A stretch of 64,000 nt of DNA from Caldimonas thermodepolymerans (lineage in GTDB: Bacteria > Pseudomonadota > Gammaproteobacteria > Burkholderiales > Burkholderiaceae_C). Position 1 is the first letter of the stretch. The number at the start of each line of letters is the position of its first letter. Made by a program: the position numbers and the translations under genes. A model generated the notes under the pieces. The model was not told the DNA's origin. It was given only the letters and a program-made list of their open reading frames with translations, and made no database searches. The DNA lies in assembly GCF_015476235.1 (NCBI RefSeq), contig NZ_CP064338.1:2480001-2544000 (forward strand), in the 5' to 3' direction. Shown here in pieces: positions 20,517 to 30,259 of the stretch.

Positions 20517-20681
20517 GACTGAGTGTTCCCCTGAATCTGTTGCGGTTGACCGTGGGGCATTGTAGGGAGCGCCTGCGCGCTCCTTGTGTCTGCAACGGTT
20601 ACCGTCCCCGCGCGGCGGCACCGCCTGGCCACATGTCCGGAAACGGCGAGTCCGGCGTGCCCCGGTGCCGATAATGCACCC

Positions 20682-22157
20682 ATGCTCGACGCTGACGCCG
20701 CCTACCTGGCCCTGAAGGCTCGCGATGCGCGTTTCGACGGCATGCTGTTCGTCGGGGTCACCTCCACGGGCGTGTATTGCCGGCCGATCTGCCGCGTGCG
20801 CACGCCGCGACGCGAGAACTGCCGGTTCTTCGCGAGCGCGGCCCAGGCGGAAGCGGCACGGTTCCGCCCCTGCCTCAAGTGCCGGCCCGAGATCGCCCCC
20901 GGCCGCACCGAGCCCTGGACCGTCATGGACGCCTCGCGCACCCTGGCGCAGCAGGCCGCGCACTGGCTCGACCAGCATGCCGCCTCGGGCGGCAAGGCCA
21001 GCGTCGAGACGCTGGCGCGCACGCTGGGCATCACGGACCGGCACCTGCGCCGGATCTTCGTCGCCGAACACGGCGTGACGCCGCTGCAATACCTGCTGAC
21101 GCGCCGCCTGCTGCTGGCCAAGCAGCTGCTGACCGACACCGACCTGCCGGTCACCCAGGTGGCGCTGGCGGCGGGCTTCACGAGCCTGCGCCGCTTCAAC
21201 GCCGCCTTCGTCGAGCGGTACCGCCTCAATCCCAGCACGCTGCGACGGCGCAGCGGGCCGCGCGCCTCGTCCGCCGACGCCCTCACGCTGCATCTCGCGT
21301 TCCGCGAGCCCTATGATCGCGGGGCCATGCTGCGCTTCCTGTCGCAGCGCGCGATCCCGGGCGTCGAATCGGTCGGGGACACGACGATCCGCCGTTCGCT
21401 GCGCCTGCGCTGCGACGACCGCGAGCTGCACGGCTGGCTGCAGGTGCAGTTCGTCGCGCAGCGGCCGCTGGTGCGCGTCGATCTCGCGCCGCAGTTCGCG
21501 CCGGCCAGTGCGACGCTGATCCGCGCCGTCCGGCGCTGGCTCGACCTGGACGCCGTGCCGGATGCGATCGACCTCGCGCTGCGCGACCTGCCCGGATCCG
21601 GCATCCGACTGCCGGGCGCGCTCGACGCCTTCGAGCTGGCGGTACGCGCCGTGCTGGGCCAGCAGGTGACGGTCGCGGCCGCGCGCACGCTGGCCACCCG
21701 GCTGGCGCAGGCCTGGGGCGAGCCGGTGGCCACGCCGTGGGCGGCCGAGGTGAGCCGACTGTTCCCTGCAGCGCGCCAGCTCGCCGCACTGCAGCCGGCG
21801 GACCTGGGTGCGCTCGGCATCGTGCGCCAGCGCGCTGCCGCCATCATCGCGCTGGCCCGGCAGTGGGACGCGCTGCAGGCCCGGTTGCACGCCGGCGAGC
21901 CCGCCTCCGCGCTGATCGCCGCGCTCGAGGCCGTGCCCGGCATCGGCCCCTGGACCGCGCACTACATCGCGATGCGCGCGCTCGCATGGCCCGACGCCTT
22001 CCCGCCCGGCGACGTGGCCGTGCTCAAGGCCATGAACTGCAGCGCCCGCGAGGCCGAGGCGCGCGCGCAGGCGTGGCGGCCGTGGCGCTCCTACGCGGTG
22101 CTGCGGCTGTGGCACGCGCTGGCCCAACCCATTTCCCTTGGGAGTCCGTCCCGATGA
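20682..22157 (+). CDS. AdaA-AlkA fusion: methyl-phosphotriester sensor and 3-methyladenine glycosylase
   Basis: A 491-residue three-part alkylation-repair protein. The N-terminal Ada zinc domain has Cys33, Cys37, Cys64 and Cys67; one Cys would take methyl groups from DNA phosphotriesters. An AraC-type helix-turn-helix follows (residues ~105-190, VTQVALAAGFTSLRRFNAAF). The C-terminal AlkA part has a helix-hairpin-helix (LEAVPGIGPWTAHYIAMRAL) and Asp444 in FPPGDVAV at the catalytic position. It probably both senses damage and excises alkylated bases. It is coupled to ogt by an ATGA overlap. No ribosome site is obvious before ATG 20682. Confidence 0.92.
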   Translation: MLDADAAYLALKARDARFDGMLFVGVTSTGVYCRPICRVRTPRRENCRFFASAAQAEAARFRPCLKCRPEIAPGRTEPWTVMDASRTLAQQAAHWLDQHAASGGKASVETLARTLGITDRHLRRIFVAEHGVTPLQYLLTRRLLLAKQLLTDTDLPVTQVALAAGFTSLRRFNAAFVERYRLNPSTLRRRSGPRASSADALTLHLAFREPYDRGAMLRFLSQRAIPGVESVGDTTIRRSLRLRCDDRELHGWLQVQFVAQRPLVRVDLAPQFAPASATLIRAVRRWLDLDAVPDAIDLALRDLPGSGIRLPGALDAFELAVRAVLGQQVTVAAARTLATRLAQAWGEPVATPWAAEVSRLFPAARQLAALQPADLGALGIVRQRAAAIIALARQWDALQARLHAGEPASALIAALEAVPGIGPWTAHYIAMRALAWPDAFPPGDVAVLKAMNCSAREAEARAQAWRPWRSYAVLRLWHALAQPISLGSPSR

Positions 22158-22651
22158 ACCCATCCCGCCATATCGCACAGCACCGCATCGCCTCGCCGCT
22201 CGGCGAGATCCTGCTGGCCCGCACGGAACGCGGGCTGGCCGGCCTCTGGTTTGCCGGCCAGAAAGACCATCCTGGCACCCTGGCCGTCCCGCAGGACGGC
22301 GGCGACCCGTTGTTCGCCGACGTGGAACGGCAGCTCGACGAATACTGGCGCGGCCAGCGGCGCGAGTTCGAGGTGCCGCTCGACCTGCACGGGACACCGT
22401 TCCAGCGCACCGTCTGGGACGCGCTGCTGCGCGTGCCGTATGGTGTCACCTGGACCTACCGGCGCATCGCCGAGCAGCTCGGCAGCCTGACGGCCACCCG
22501 GGCCGTGGGGGCCGCCGTCGGCCGCAACCCGGTGTCCATCATCGTGCCCTGCCACCGCGTCATCGGCAGCAGCGGCAGCCTGACCGGCTACGCCGGGGGA
22601 CTGGAACGCAAGATCGAACTGCTGCGCCTGGAAGGCGTGCTGGCCCTCTGA
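22154..22651 (+). CDS. ogt: Methylated-DNA--protein-cysteine methyltransferase
   Basis: A 165-residue suicide enzyme that transfers the methyl group of O6-methylguanine to its own cysteine. It has the PCHRV motif with acceptor Cys133, the preceding RAVGAAVGRNP DNA-binding helix and the SLTGYAGGLERKIELLRLEG tail. It starts within the stop of the AdaA-AlkA gene (ATGA), so the two repair proteins are made together. The fusion plus ogt covers the functions of E. coli Ada, AlkA and Ogt. Confidence 0.95.
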   Translation: MNPSRHIAQHRIASPLGEILLARTERGLAGLWFAGQKDHPGTLAVPQDGGDPLFADVERQLDEYWRGQRREFEVPLDLHGTPFQRTVWDALLRVPYGVTWTYRRIAEQLGSLTATRAVGAAVGRNPVSIIVPCHRVIGSSGSLTGYAGGLERKIELLRLEGVLAL

Positions 22652-22655
22652 ACGC

Positions 22656-23563
22656 ATGAAACCCCGCGACCTGCTCGAACTCCTGCTGCTGGCCTCCATC
22701 TGGGGCTCGTCCTTCCTGTTCATGCGCATCGGCGCCGGGGAATTCGGCCCGGTCGCGCTGGCGGCCCTGCGCGTGGCCGGCGCCAGCCTGCTGCTGGTGC
22801 CGCTGCTCGCGCTGTACGGTCAGCTGCACCTGCTGCGCCGGCACGCCGCGCACCTGGCCGTCGCCGGACTGTTCAGCAGCGGCCTGCCCTTCCTGTGCTT
22901 CAGCTATGCGGCCCTGTCGATCACCGCCGGACTGTCGTCGATCTTCAATGCCACCACCCCGCTCTTCGGCGCGCTGGTGGCCTGGGTGTGGCTGAAGGAC
23001 CGCCCCACCCCGTGGCGCATGGTCGGGCTGGCGATCGGCTTCGCCGGGGTGCTGGGCCTGGCGTGGGACAAGGCCAGCTTCAAGGCCGGCGCCACCTCGA
23101 CCGCTGGGCGGTGCTCGCCTGCCTGGCCGCGACCTTCTGCTACGGACTGTCGGCCAGCTACGTGAAGCGCCACCTCACGGGCGTGCCCTCGCTGGTCGTG
23201 GCCACGGGCACCCAGGTGGCCGCGGCGCTGTTCCTCGCGGTGCCCGCCGCCATCTGGTGGCCCGCCGAGACGCCGTCGGCGCGCTCCTGGGGTGCGACGC
23301 TGGCGCTCGCGCTGCTGTGCACCGGCGTGGCCTACATCATGTTCTTCCGGCTCATCGCGCGCATCGGCCCGGCCAACGCCATCTCGGTCACCTTCCTCGT
23401 GCCGGCCTTCGCGGTGCTGTGGGGCTGGGTGTTCCTCGCCGAACGCGTGACTCTCGCGATGCTGCTCGGCAGCGCAGTGATCCTGCTCGGCACCGCGCTG
23501 GCCACCGGGCTGCTGCCGCGCCCGCGGCAGGCCAAGGCCGTCGCGGCACCGGCCAGGCAGTGA
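22656..23563 (+). pseudogene. EamA-family drug/metabolite transporter, frameshifted
   Basis: The first 150 codons (from MKPRDLLELLLLASIWGSSF) and the last ~150 codons (from WAVLACLAATFCYGL to the stop at 23563) together make one normal ten-helix EamA permease, but in different frames. The break lies at about 23100-23105. Reading ACC TCG ACC then GC TGG GCG, one base is missing where TSTAWAVLACL would be expected. The unshifted frame ends at 23165 with unrelated text (GRCSPAWPRPSATDCRPAT). Both EamA halves otherwise look intact, so this is either a recent one-base deletion or a sequencing error. The gene starts 4 bases after ogt. Confidence 0.85.
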
Positions 23564-23585
23564 GACACGCACGGACCATCGCACC

Positions 23586-23750
23586 ATGCCTTCCCTACGC
23601 AAGCACAAGCTGCGCATCCCGGCACCGAAGCCGCGCAACCCGCTGGTCGCCCCGGCGGCCCGGCGCAAGGCCGGCAAGCATCGCAAGAGCCGCTCCGGCG
23701 AGCGGCAACAAGGCAAGCGGGAGCTGGCGAAGGTGCTACGCGAGCGCTGA
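23586..23750 (+). CDS. Small basic conserved-type protein of unknown function
   Basis: A 54-residue, Lys/Arg-rich reading that begins MPSLRKHKLRIPAPKPRNPL and ends in KVLRER. It has no membrane segment or Cys. The composition resembles small ribosome- or nucleic-acid-associated proteins, and I believe similar short proteins occur in related bacteria, but I cannot name a family. The ATG at 23586 is 22 bases after the transporter stop. The ribosome site is weak. Confidence 0.6.
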   Translation: MPSLRKHKLRIPAPKPRNPLVAPAARRKAGKHRKSRSGERQQGKRELAKVLRER

Positions 23751-24079
23751 TCAGCACACCTCGCGCAGCACCCGCTGGTCGATCCACGGGTGGTGACTCG
23801 CCCCCACGTGGCTCAGGACGAGCACCTGGCGCCGCGCCGTCCACTGCACCGGGTCGATCGCCGGTTCGGGCACGGCGCGGGTAGCCCATGACCCGGTCGA
23901 ACGTGCCGGAAACGCCTCGCCGTCACGCGGCGGCCGCCGCGCCCCCCGTGGTGCCCACCCGCATGCAGCGTGACGTGCACCGGCCTGTCGGCCAGGCCGA
24001 GCGAACGGCACGACGCCCGCGCCTGCCCGGCGATGCGATCCGCCTCGGTCGCGTCGGGGAGCTGCACGAAGAACAGCAT
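23751..24079 (-). pseudogene. Remnant of a 2H-phosphoesterase (2'-5' RNA ligase-like) gene
   Basis: On the minus strand a reading from ATG 24079 gives MLFFVQLPDATEADRIAGQA and then RPVHVTLHAGG, with an H-x-T motif like the first one of LigT/ThpR proteins. The text then continues piecewise: FDRVMGYPRRAR appears in another frame (about 23910-23875), and the end WTARRQVLVLSHVG to the stop at 23751 in a third. No single frame joins them, so at least two frameshifts are needed and the second H-x-T motif is not seen. I read it as a decayed gene. The family call is tentative. Confidence 0.42.
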
Positions 24080-24243
24080 GTCGCCCACCGCGCCGTGGGA
24101 CGTGTCCACTTCGTCGAGTCGCCACCCGCCCGATGGCAGGCAGCCCGAAACCGGCAGGCCCGGTGGTGAAGACGGCGGTCCGGCGTGGCGCGCATGGTGC
24201 CTGATGCGTTCGGTGCAAGCCCGGCGGCGAAAAACGCACCACT

Positions 24244-24284
24244 GAAAATGAAAAAGCCGTTGCACCTGATCGATGCAACGGCTT
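24244..24284 (-). terminator. Rho-independent terminator of the tRNA operon
   Basis: An 11-bp perfect stem AAGCCGTTGCA/TGCAACGGCTT (24254-24264 with 24274-24284) with a 9-base loop. On the minus strand it is followed by TTTTT and a further T-rich stretch. It lies 9 bases beyond the 3' end of tRNA-Asp. Confidence 0.88.
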
Positions 24285-24292
24285 CCATAAGT

Positions 24293-24369
24293 TGGCGGAG
24301 TGGACGGGACTCGAACCCGCGACCCCCGGCGTGACAGGCCGGTATTCTAACCGACTGAACTACCACTCC
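24293..24369 (-). tRNA. tRNA-Asp(GTC)
   Basis: 77 nt with encoded CCA. The acceptor GGAGTGG pairs with CCACTCC, the D arm is GTTCAGTCGGTTAGAAT, the anticodon loop CTGTCAC gives GTC, and the T arm is CGGGTTCGAGTCCCG. It is the last of three tRNA genes on the minus strand. Confidence 0.96.
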
Positions 24370-24417
24370 GCGTCGGTAGCGGGTTTCTCGCGTCTCCGCG
24401 ACAAGCACCGCCAAACT

Positions 24418-24493
24418 TGGCGTCCCCTAGGGGATTCGAACCCCTGTTACAACCGTGAAAGGGTCGTGTCCTAGGCCTCTAGACGAAGGGGAC
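24418..24493 (-). tRNA. tRNA-Glu(TTC)
   Basis: 76 nt with encoded CCA. The acceptor GTCCCCT pairs with AGGGGAC, the anticodon loop CTTTCAC gives TTC, and the T arm is AGGGGTTCGAATCCCCT. It lies downstream of gltX, whose enzyme charges this tRNA. Confidence 0.96.
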
Positions 24494-24531
24494 AGAAATC
24501 TTCGTCCACTTGAACTGCGCGCCACCTTTTT

Positions 24532-24607
<76 letters not shown>

Positions 24608-24697
24608 AACGTTTCGTTCGGGCCGAAAGCGCTTCGCATCAGTGTCGCCACTCTTGCGCTTCGCTTTCGTTTGTCGCGCCGTTCAAGCGAGAACGAG

Positions 24698-24727
24698 AGT
24701 ATATACCGATGTTGTTCAGCGTTGCAA
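24698..24727 (-). promoter_or_regulatory. Promoter of the tRNA trio, overlapping the end of gltX
   Basis: On the minus strand TTGCAA (24727-24722) and TATACT (24703-24698) are 18 bases apart. The -35 region lies inside the last codons of gltX. Transcription would begin about 80 bases before tRNA-Ala. Confidence 0.55.
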
Positions 24728-26104
24728 GCGTTCCAGCACAATTTTTTTATCGAACAGTTCCAGCACCGCGTCGATGGACGGCGTCTGGGCGCGACCGCAC
24801 ACCAGCACGCGCACCGGAATGGCCAGCTGCGGCATCTTCAGGCCGTGCGCCGCAATGGTTTCCTTGATGGCCTGCTGGATCGCGGCCTTGTTCCACTCGA
24901 TGGTCGCGAACTTCTCGCGCAGCGCCGCCAGCGCCGGGCGCACCGCGTCGGTCACGTGCTGCGCGAGGTCGGCCTCGGCCGGCTGCACCGGCGCGAAGTA
25001 CATCGCCAGCCACTCGGCGATCTCGACCGTGGTCGAGCAGCGGTCCTTGAACAGCCCCACCATGCGCGCGAGGCGCTCGTCGGGCTGGACCTGCAGGCCG
25101 CGCTTGCCGAGCTGCTCGGCCACCAGCGGCGCGAGCCTGGCGTCGTCGGTCATCTTCAGGTGCTGGGCGTTGACCCAGCGCAGCTTGGCCTCGTCGAACT
25201 GGCCGGCGCTCTTGCCCAGGTGGTCCAGGTCGAACCACTGCAGGAACTGCTCGCGCGTGAAGATCTCGTCGTCGCCGTGGCTCCAGCCCAGGCGCGCGAG
25301 GTAGTTGACCACCGCGTCGGCGAGGAACCCCTCGTCGCGGTACTGCGTGACGGGCTTGGCGCCGTTGCGCTTGCTCATCTTCTCGCCCTGCTCGTTCAGC
25401 ACGGTGGGCAGGTGCGCGTACACCGGCGGCTCCTTGCCGAGCGCACGGAAGATGTTGATCTGGCGCGGCGTGTTGTTGACGTGGTCGTCGCCACGGATCA
25501 CGTGCGTGATGCCCATGTCCATGTCGTCGACGACCACGCAGAAGTTGTAGGTCGGCGTGCCGTCCTGGCGCGCGATCACCAGGTCGTCGAGCTCGTCGTT
25601 GCTGATCTCGATGCGGCCCTTGACCTTGTCGTCCCACACCACCGAGCCGCCGATCGGGTTCTTGAAGCGGATCACCGGCTGCACGCCATCCGGGACGGGC
25701 GGCAGCACCTTGCCCGGCTCGGGACGCCAGGTGCCGTCGTAGCGCGGCTTCTGCTTGGCCGCCATCTGGCGCTCGCGCAGCGCATCCAGCTCGGCCTGGG
25801 TCATGTAGCAGCGGTACGCCAGCCCCTGCTCCAGCATCTGCGCGATGACCTCCTTGTAGCGGTCCATGCGCTGCATCTGGTAGTACGGCCCCTCGTCATG
25901 GTCCAGGCCCAGCCACTTCATGCCTTCGAGGATCACGTCCACCGCGGCCTGCGTCGAGCGCTCCTGGTCGGTGTCCTCGATGCGCAGGATGAACACGCCG
26001 TTGTTGGCGCGGGCGAACGCCCAGGGGTACAGCGCCGAGCGGATGTTGCCCAGGTGGATGAAGCCGGTCGGCGACGGAGCGAAACGGGTGCGTACTTGTG
26101 TCAT
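24716..26104 (-). CDS. gltX: Glutamyl-tRNA synthetase
   Basis: Class I synthetase of 462 residues. The HIGH-type motif is [11 protein letters not shown] near residue 10 and the KMSKS-type motif is [10 protein letters not shown] near residue 240. The glutamate-recognition segment [12 protein letters not shown] is present, and the C-terminal anticodon-binding helical part is complete. The ATG at 26104 overlaps the metZ stop as ATGA. The gene is followed by tRNA-Ala, tRNA-Glu and tRNA-Asp on the same strand. Confidence 0.97.
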   Translation of the reverse strand: MTQVRTRFAPSPTGFIHLGNIRSALYPWAFARANNGVFILRIEDTDQERSTQAAVDVILEGMKWLGLDHDEGPYYQMQRMDRYKEVIAQMLEQGLAYRCYMTQAELDALRERQMAAKQKPRYDGTWRPEPGKVLPPVPDGVQPVIRFKNPIGGSVVWDDKVKGRIEISNDELDDLVIARQDGTPTYNFCVVVDDMDMGITHVIRGDDHVNNTPRQINIFRALGKEPPVYAHLPTVLNEQGEKMSKRNGAKPVTQYRDEGFLADAVVNYLARLGWSHGDDEIFTREQFLQWFDLDHLGKSAGQFDEAKLRWVNAQHLKMTDDARLAPLVAEQLGKRGLQVQPDERLARMVGLFKDRCSTTVEIAEWLAMYFAPVQPAEADLAQHVTDAVRPALAALREKFATIEWNKAAIQQAIKETIAAHGLKMPQLAIPVRVLVCGRAQTPSIDAVLELFDKKIVLERLQR

Positions 26105-27336
26105 GCGATCGGATCCAGGCCGCGTGCGAGGTCGGCCTTCAGGTCTTCGACGTCTTCCAGGCCCACCGCGACGCGGATGAGGCCCTGCGTGATGCCGGCC
26201 GCCTGGCGCTGGTCCTCGGTGAGGCGACCGTGCGAGGTGCTGGCCGGGTGGGTGATCGTGGTCTTGGTGTCGCCCAGGTTCGCGGTGATCGAGCAGATCT
26301 TCGTCGCGTCGATCACGGCGAACGCGTTCTGGCGCGCCCGCGCCGGGCCGCCCTCGGCCTGGCCGCGCACGATGAACGACACCACTGCACCGCCCGCGCT
26401 CTGCTGGCGGCGTGCAAGTGCATGCTGCGGGTGCGACGGCAACCACGGGTGGTAGACGCGCTCCACCGCCGGGTGCGACTCGAGCCACTGCGCCAGCTGC
26501 AGCGCGCGCTCGCTTTGGGCCTGCATGCGGATCGACAGCGTCTCCATGCCCTTGAGCACGACCCAGGCGTTGAACGGCGACAGCGACATGCCGGCGCTGC
26601 GCATCAGCGGCACGAACTTGTCGTTGACCAGCGCCTCGCTGCCGCACAGCGCGCCGGCGACGACGCGGCCCTGCCCGTCCAGGTACTTGGTGCCCGAATG
26701 CACGATCAGGTCAGCACCGAGCTTGGCGGGCTGCTGCAGCGCGGGCGAGCAGAAGCAGTTGTCGACCGCGAGCAGCGCACCGGCATCGTGGGCGATGTCG
26801 GCCAGCGCGGCGATGTCGCAGACCTCGGTCAGCGGGTTGCTCGGGGTCTCGGCAAACAGCAGCCTGGTGTTCGGCCGCACCGCCTTGCGCCAGGCGTCCA
26901 GGTCGGTCTGCGACACGAAGGTGGTCTCGACGCCGAACTTGCCGAACTCGCCGCCGAACAGCTTGATGGTCGAGCCGAACACGCTCTGCGAGCAGATCAC
27001 GTGGTCGCCCGCCTTCAGCAGGCTCATCGCCAGCAGCAGGATGGCCGCCATGCCGCTCGAGGTGCCGATGCAGGCCTCGGTGCCTTCCAGCGCCGCCAGG
27101 CGCCGCTCCATCATCATCACCGTCGGGTTGCTGAAGCGGGTGTAGACGAAGGCCTCTTCCTCGTTGGCGAAGCGCGCCGCGGCGGTGGCCGCGTCGGGGT
27201 GCACGAAGCTGCTGGTCAGGAACAGCGCCTCGGAGTTCTCGCCCCAGGGGGTGTGCGGCAGGCCCTCGCGCACCGCCAGCGTGTCCAGCCGCAGGTCGGG
27301 CGGCAGCCCGGTGCGCGGAATCTTCTTGTCGGTCAT
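26101..27336 (-). CDS. metZ: O-succinylhomoserine sulfhydrylase
   Basis: Forms homocysteine directly from O-succinylhomoserine and sulfide in methionine synthesis. A 411-residue PLP enzyme of the Cys/Met metabolism family. The PLP lysine is Lys217 in [12 protein letters not shown], and the phosphate-binding and substrate segments [10 protein letters not shown] and ETPSNPL are present. The text is of MetZ type rather than cystathionine gamma-synthase. It follows purF by 13 bases and overlaps gltX (ATGA), so the three are one transcription unit. Confidence 0.93.
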   Translation of the reverse strand: MTDKKIPRTGLPPDLRLDTLAVREGLPHTPWGENSEALFLTSSFVHPDAATAAARFANEEEAFVYTRFSNPTVMMMERRLAALEGTEACIGTSSGMAAILLLAMSLLKAGDHVICSQSVFGSTIKLFGGEFGKFGVETTFVSQTDLDAWRKAVRPNTRLLFAETPSNPLTEVCDIAALADIAHDAGALLAVDNCFCSPALQQPAKLGADLIVHSGTKYLDGQGRVVAGALCGSEALVNDKFVPLMRSAGMSLSPFNAWVVLKGMETLSIRMQAQSERALQLAQWLESHPAVERVYHPWLPSHPQHALARRQQSAGGAVVSFIVRGQAEGGPARARQNAFAVIDATKICSITANLGDTKTTITHPASTSHGRLTEDQRQAAGITQGLIRVAVGLEDVEDLKADLARGLDPIA

Positions 27337-27349
27337 GGCCGCGCCCCCT

Positions 27350-28867
27350 TCACTGCTCGCTGGTGTTGTGCAGGGTCAGGCGGCTGCGCTGGGTGTCTTC
27401 CTCGTCGCCCTGCGCGGCGCGCTGCGTCGCGATGGCCGCGAAGTCCTCGGCCGAGACGTCACCCGTGATGTAGCAGCCGTCGAAGCAGGAGGCCTCGAAC
27501 CCGTCGATCGCGGGGTTGAGCGCGCCGACCGCGCGCTTCATCGCCGCGACGTCCTGGTAGATCAGCGCGTCGGCGCCGATGAACTCGCGGATCTCCTCGA
27601 TGCTGCGGTTGTGCGCGATCAGCTCGCTCTTGGTCGGCATGTCGATGCCGTACACGTTGGGATAGCGCACCGGCGGCGCGGCGGAAGCCATGTAGACCTT
27701 GCGGGCGCCGGCTTCGCGCGCCATCTGCACGATCTCCTTGGAGGTCGTGCCGCGCACGATGGAGTCGTCGACCAGCAGCACGTTGCGGCCCTTGAACTCC
27801 TGCGCGATCGCGTTGAGCTTCTGGCGCACCGACTTCTTGCGCACCGCCTGGCCGGGCATGATGAAGGTGCGGCCCACGTAGCGGTTCTTCACGAAGCCCT
27901 CGCGGTAGGGCTTGCCGATCTTCTGCGCCAGCTGCATCGCCGACGGGCGGCTCGACTCGGGGATCGGGATCACCACGTCGATCTCGCTGGGCGGCATGGT
28001 CGAGATGACACGCTGGGCCAGCGTCTCGCCCATGTTGAGGCGCGCCTGGTAGACCGAGATGCCGTCGATCACCGAGTCGGGACGCGCCAGGTAGACGAAC
28101 TCGAACATGCACGGATGCAGCGAGGCCTGCTCGGCGCACTGGCGCGCATGCACGTTGCCGTCCAGGTCGATGAACAGCGCCTCGCCCGGCGCGACGTCGC
28201 GCACGAAGCGGTGGCCGGTGCCTTCGAGCGCCACCGACTCGCTGGCGACCATGACCTCCTTGCCGCCTTCGATCTCCATCTCGCCGTAGCACAGCGGACG
28301 GATGCCGTTGGGGTCGCGGAACGCGAGCAGCCCGTAGCCCGCGATCAGGCAGACCACCGCGTACGAGCCCTTGATGCGGCGGTGCACGGCGCTGACCGCC
28401 TTGAAGATCTCGTCCTCAGTCAGCGGCAGGTCGCGCGCGGCACGTTCCAGCTCGTGCGCCAGCACGTTGAGCAGCACCTCGGAGTCGCTCTCGGTGTTGA
28501 TGTGGCGCCGGTCGATCGCGAACAGCTCCTGGCGCAGCGCGTGCGCGTTGGTCAGGTTGCCGTTGTGCACCAGCACCAGGCCGAACGGCGCGTTCACGTA
28601 GAAGGGCTGCGCCTCTTCCTCGCTGTAGGCGTTGCCGGCCGTCGGGTAGCGCACCTGGCCCAGGCCCACCGAGCCGGGCAGCGCCCGCATGTTGCGGGTG
28701 CGGAAGACGTCGCGCACCATGCCGCGGGCCTTGTGCATGAAGAACTTCCGGTCCACCGCGGTGACGATGCCCGCCGCGTCCTGGCCGCGGTGCTGCAGCA
28801 GCAGCAGCGCGTCATAGATCAACTGGTTCACCGGCGCCTTGGAAATGACGCCTACGATGCCGCACAT
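27350..28867 (-). CDS. purF: Amidophosphoribosyltransferase
   Basis: First step of purine synthesis: glutamine and PRPP give phosphoribosylamine. The protein has 505 residues. Met-Cys at the start (MCGIVGV) makes Cys2 the glutaminase nucleophile after Met removal. The N-terminal Ntn domain runs to about residue 235. The phosphoribosyltransferase domain carries the PRPP motif [14 protein letters not shown] near residue 365. The C-terminal Cys residues do not suggest a clear iron-sulfur set, as in the E. coli type. It lies 28 bases after cvpA on the same strand. Confidence 0.97.
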   Translation of the reverse strand: MCGIVGVISKAPVNQLIYDALLLLQHRGQDAAGIVTAVDRKFFMHKARGMVRDVFRTRNMRALPGSVGLGQVRYPTAGNAYSEEEAQPFYVNAPFGLVLVHNGNLTNAHALRQELFAIDRRHINTESDSEVLLNVLAHELERAARDLPLTEDEIFKAVSAVHRRIKGSYAVVCLIAGYGLLAFRDPNGIRPLCYGEMEIEGGKEVMVASESVALEGTGHRFVRDVAPGEALFIDLDGNVHARQCAEQASLHPCMFEFVYLARPDSVIDGISVYQARLNMGETLAQRVISTMPPSEIDVVIPIPESSRPSAMQLAQKIGKPYREGFVKNRYVGRTFIMPGQAVRKKSVRQKLNAIAQEFKGRNVLLVDDSIVRGTTSKEIVQMAREAGARKVYMASAAPPVRYPNVYGIDMPTKSELIAHNRSIEEIREFIGADALIYQDVAAMKRAVGALNPAIDGFEASCFDGCYITGDVSAEDFAAIATQRAAQGDEEDTQRSRLTLHNTSEQ

Positions 28868-28895
28868 AAACTCACCTTCCGTCTTGCGCCACCCG

Positions 28896-29387
28896 TCAGG
28901 GTAGCCGCTGCGCCAACTCTGCCGGCATCAGGGGCTTCAGGCCCGAGAGCACGTCCTGCAGCATGGCCGCTCCATGCGATGCCCGCCACGCGTCGCTGCG
29001 CGCCAGTGGCGTCCAGGCCACCAAGGTGGCCACGACCAGTGCGATCAGCACGCCCCGCACCAGTCCGAATCCTGCGCCGAACACGCGGTCGGCCGTGCTC
29101 AGCACGCTGGCCCGCACCAGCTTCTTGACCAGCCATGCCCCCAGCGCCCACACGAACAGCGTGCCGACGAACACCAGCGCGAAGGTCGCGACATGGTTGA
29201 GCGTCGAGCCCGGCACGCCGACCGGCACGTCCGGCGCCAGTTGCGGGGTCATCCACTGGGCGACGATGTACGCCACCACCCAGCCGGCCACCGACATGAC
29301 CTCGAACATCAGGCCACGCACGATGCCCACCACCATGGACACCAGCAGCAGCGCCAGCAGCGCCAGATCGACCCAGCCGATGGACAT
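28896..29387 (-). CDS. cvpA: CvpA-family inner membrane protein
   Basis: A 163-residue protein with about four membrane helices: [18 protein letters not shown] at the N-terminus, [35 protein letters not shown] and [18 protein letters not shown]. CvpA was first linked to colicin V production and sits upstream of purF in many proteobacteria, as here. It starts 3 bases after the SPOR gene's stop. Its biochemical role is not settled. Confidence 0.9.
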   Translation of the reverse strand: MSIGWVDLALLALLLVSMVVGIVRGLMFEVMSVAGWVVAYIVAQWMTPQLAPDVPVGVPGSTLNHVATFALVFVGTLFVWALGAWLVKKLVRASVLSTADRVFGAGFGLVRGVLIALVVATLVAWTPLARSDAWRASHGAAMLQDVLSGLKPLMPAELAQRLP

Positions 29388-29390
29388 GGT

Positions 29391-30188
29391 TCACAGCGTC
29401 AGGACCGCGCCCGGCAGCCCCGCCGCCTTGAGTTTCGCCAGGGCCCGCTCGGCCTCTTCCCGGCTCGCATAGGGACCGACGCGCACGCGGATGCGCTTGC
29501 CGTTGCTGGTCTCCACCACCTGGGTATAGGTCTTGAGGCCGATCTTTTCGACCTTCTGCCGCACGTCGCGCGCGCTGCCGGTCTCGCTGTAGGCGCCGAC
29601 CTGCACGACGAAGCGGCTGCCGGCCGCGGCCGCCGAGGTGGAGGGGGGCGCGTCCCGGCCTTCCAGCAAGGCCTGGGCGCGGGCGGCCTCGGTCGCGGAG
29701 GAACGCGCCGGCGCTGCAGGCTTGGCCGGCGTCGCCGCGGCCGCCGGGGCCTGCGGCCGGGATTCGGCGCGCGGCGCGGGTGGGGCGGGTTCGGGCTGGC
29801 GCGGCTGCGGCCGCACCGTCTCCGGCTGGGGCGGCGCGGGCACTTCGACCGGTGGCGTCACCGGCGCGGTGGCCACCTCGAGGCCGGCATCAGCCGGCGA
29901 TTCCTCGATGATGACCGGCCCGCCGCTGCTGCGTGCGGGGGCAGGCGCCGGCAGGGCCAGGGGCGCCGCGCCGTCGCGCTGCGGGATCTCGATGGGCAGG
30001 TCGACCGGGATGGGACGAGGCTGGGTCTCGAAGATGATCGGGAAGCCGATCACCGCGATCCCGACCAGCACCGCCGCGCCGATCAGGCGATGGCGGGCGC
30101 GCACACGCGCCTGCTCGACCGTTTCGGGGGCCGACACCGCCTTGGGCGAGTCCGCCGCAGAACGCTTGAAGAAGGAAAGCAGACCCAT
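29391..30188 (-). CDS. SPOR-domain membrane protein (DedD/FtsN-like)
   Basis: A 265-residue bitopic protein. It has a short cytoplasmic start (MGLLSFFKRSAADSPK), one membrane helix at about residues 35-54 (LIGAAVLVGIAVIGFPIIF), a long Pro/Ala-rich periplasmic linker, and a C-terminal SPOR domain from about residue 185 (RFVVQVGAYSETGSARDVRQ, RVRVGPYASREEAERAL). SPOR domains bind denuded septal glycans, so a cell division role is likely. The gene sits between folC and cvpA, the usual DedD position. Confidence 0.9.
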   Translation of the reverse strand: MGLLSFFKRSAADSPKAVSAPETVEQARVRARHRLIGAAVLVGIAVIGFPIIFETQPRPIPVDLPIEIPQRDGAAPLALPAPAPARSSGGPVIIEESPADAGLEVATAPVTPPVEVPAPPQPETVRPQPRQPEPAPPAPRAESRPQAPAAAATPAKPAAPARSSATEAARAQALLEGRDAPPSTSAAAAGSRFVVQVGAYSETGSARDVRQKVEKIGLKTYTQVVETSNGKRIRVRVGPYASREEAERALAKLKAAGLPGAVLTL

Positions 30189-30259
30189 GCGTCGAAGAAT
30201 TGGCTCTGAGGCCGTGGGGGAGGCAGCCCGGGCTCTACGGCAGTACGGTGATGGACGAC

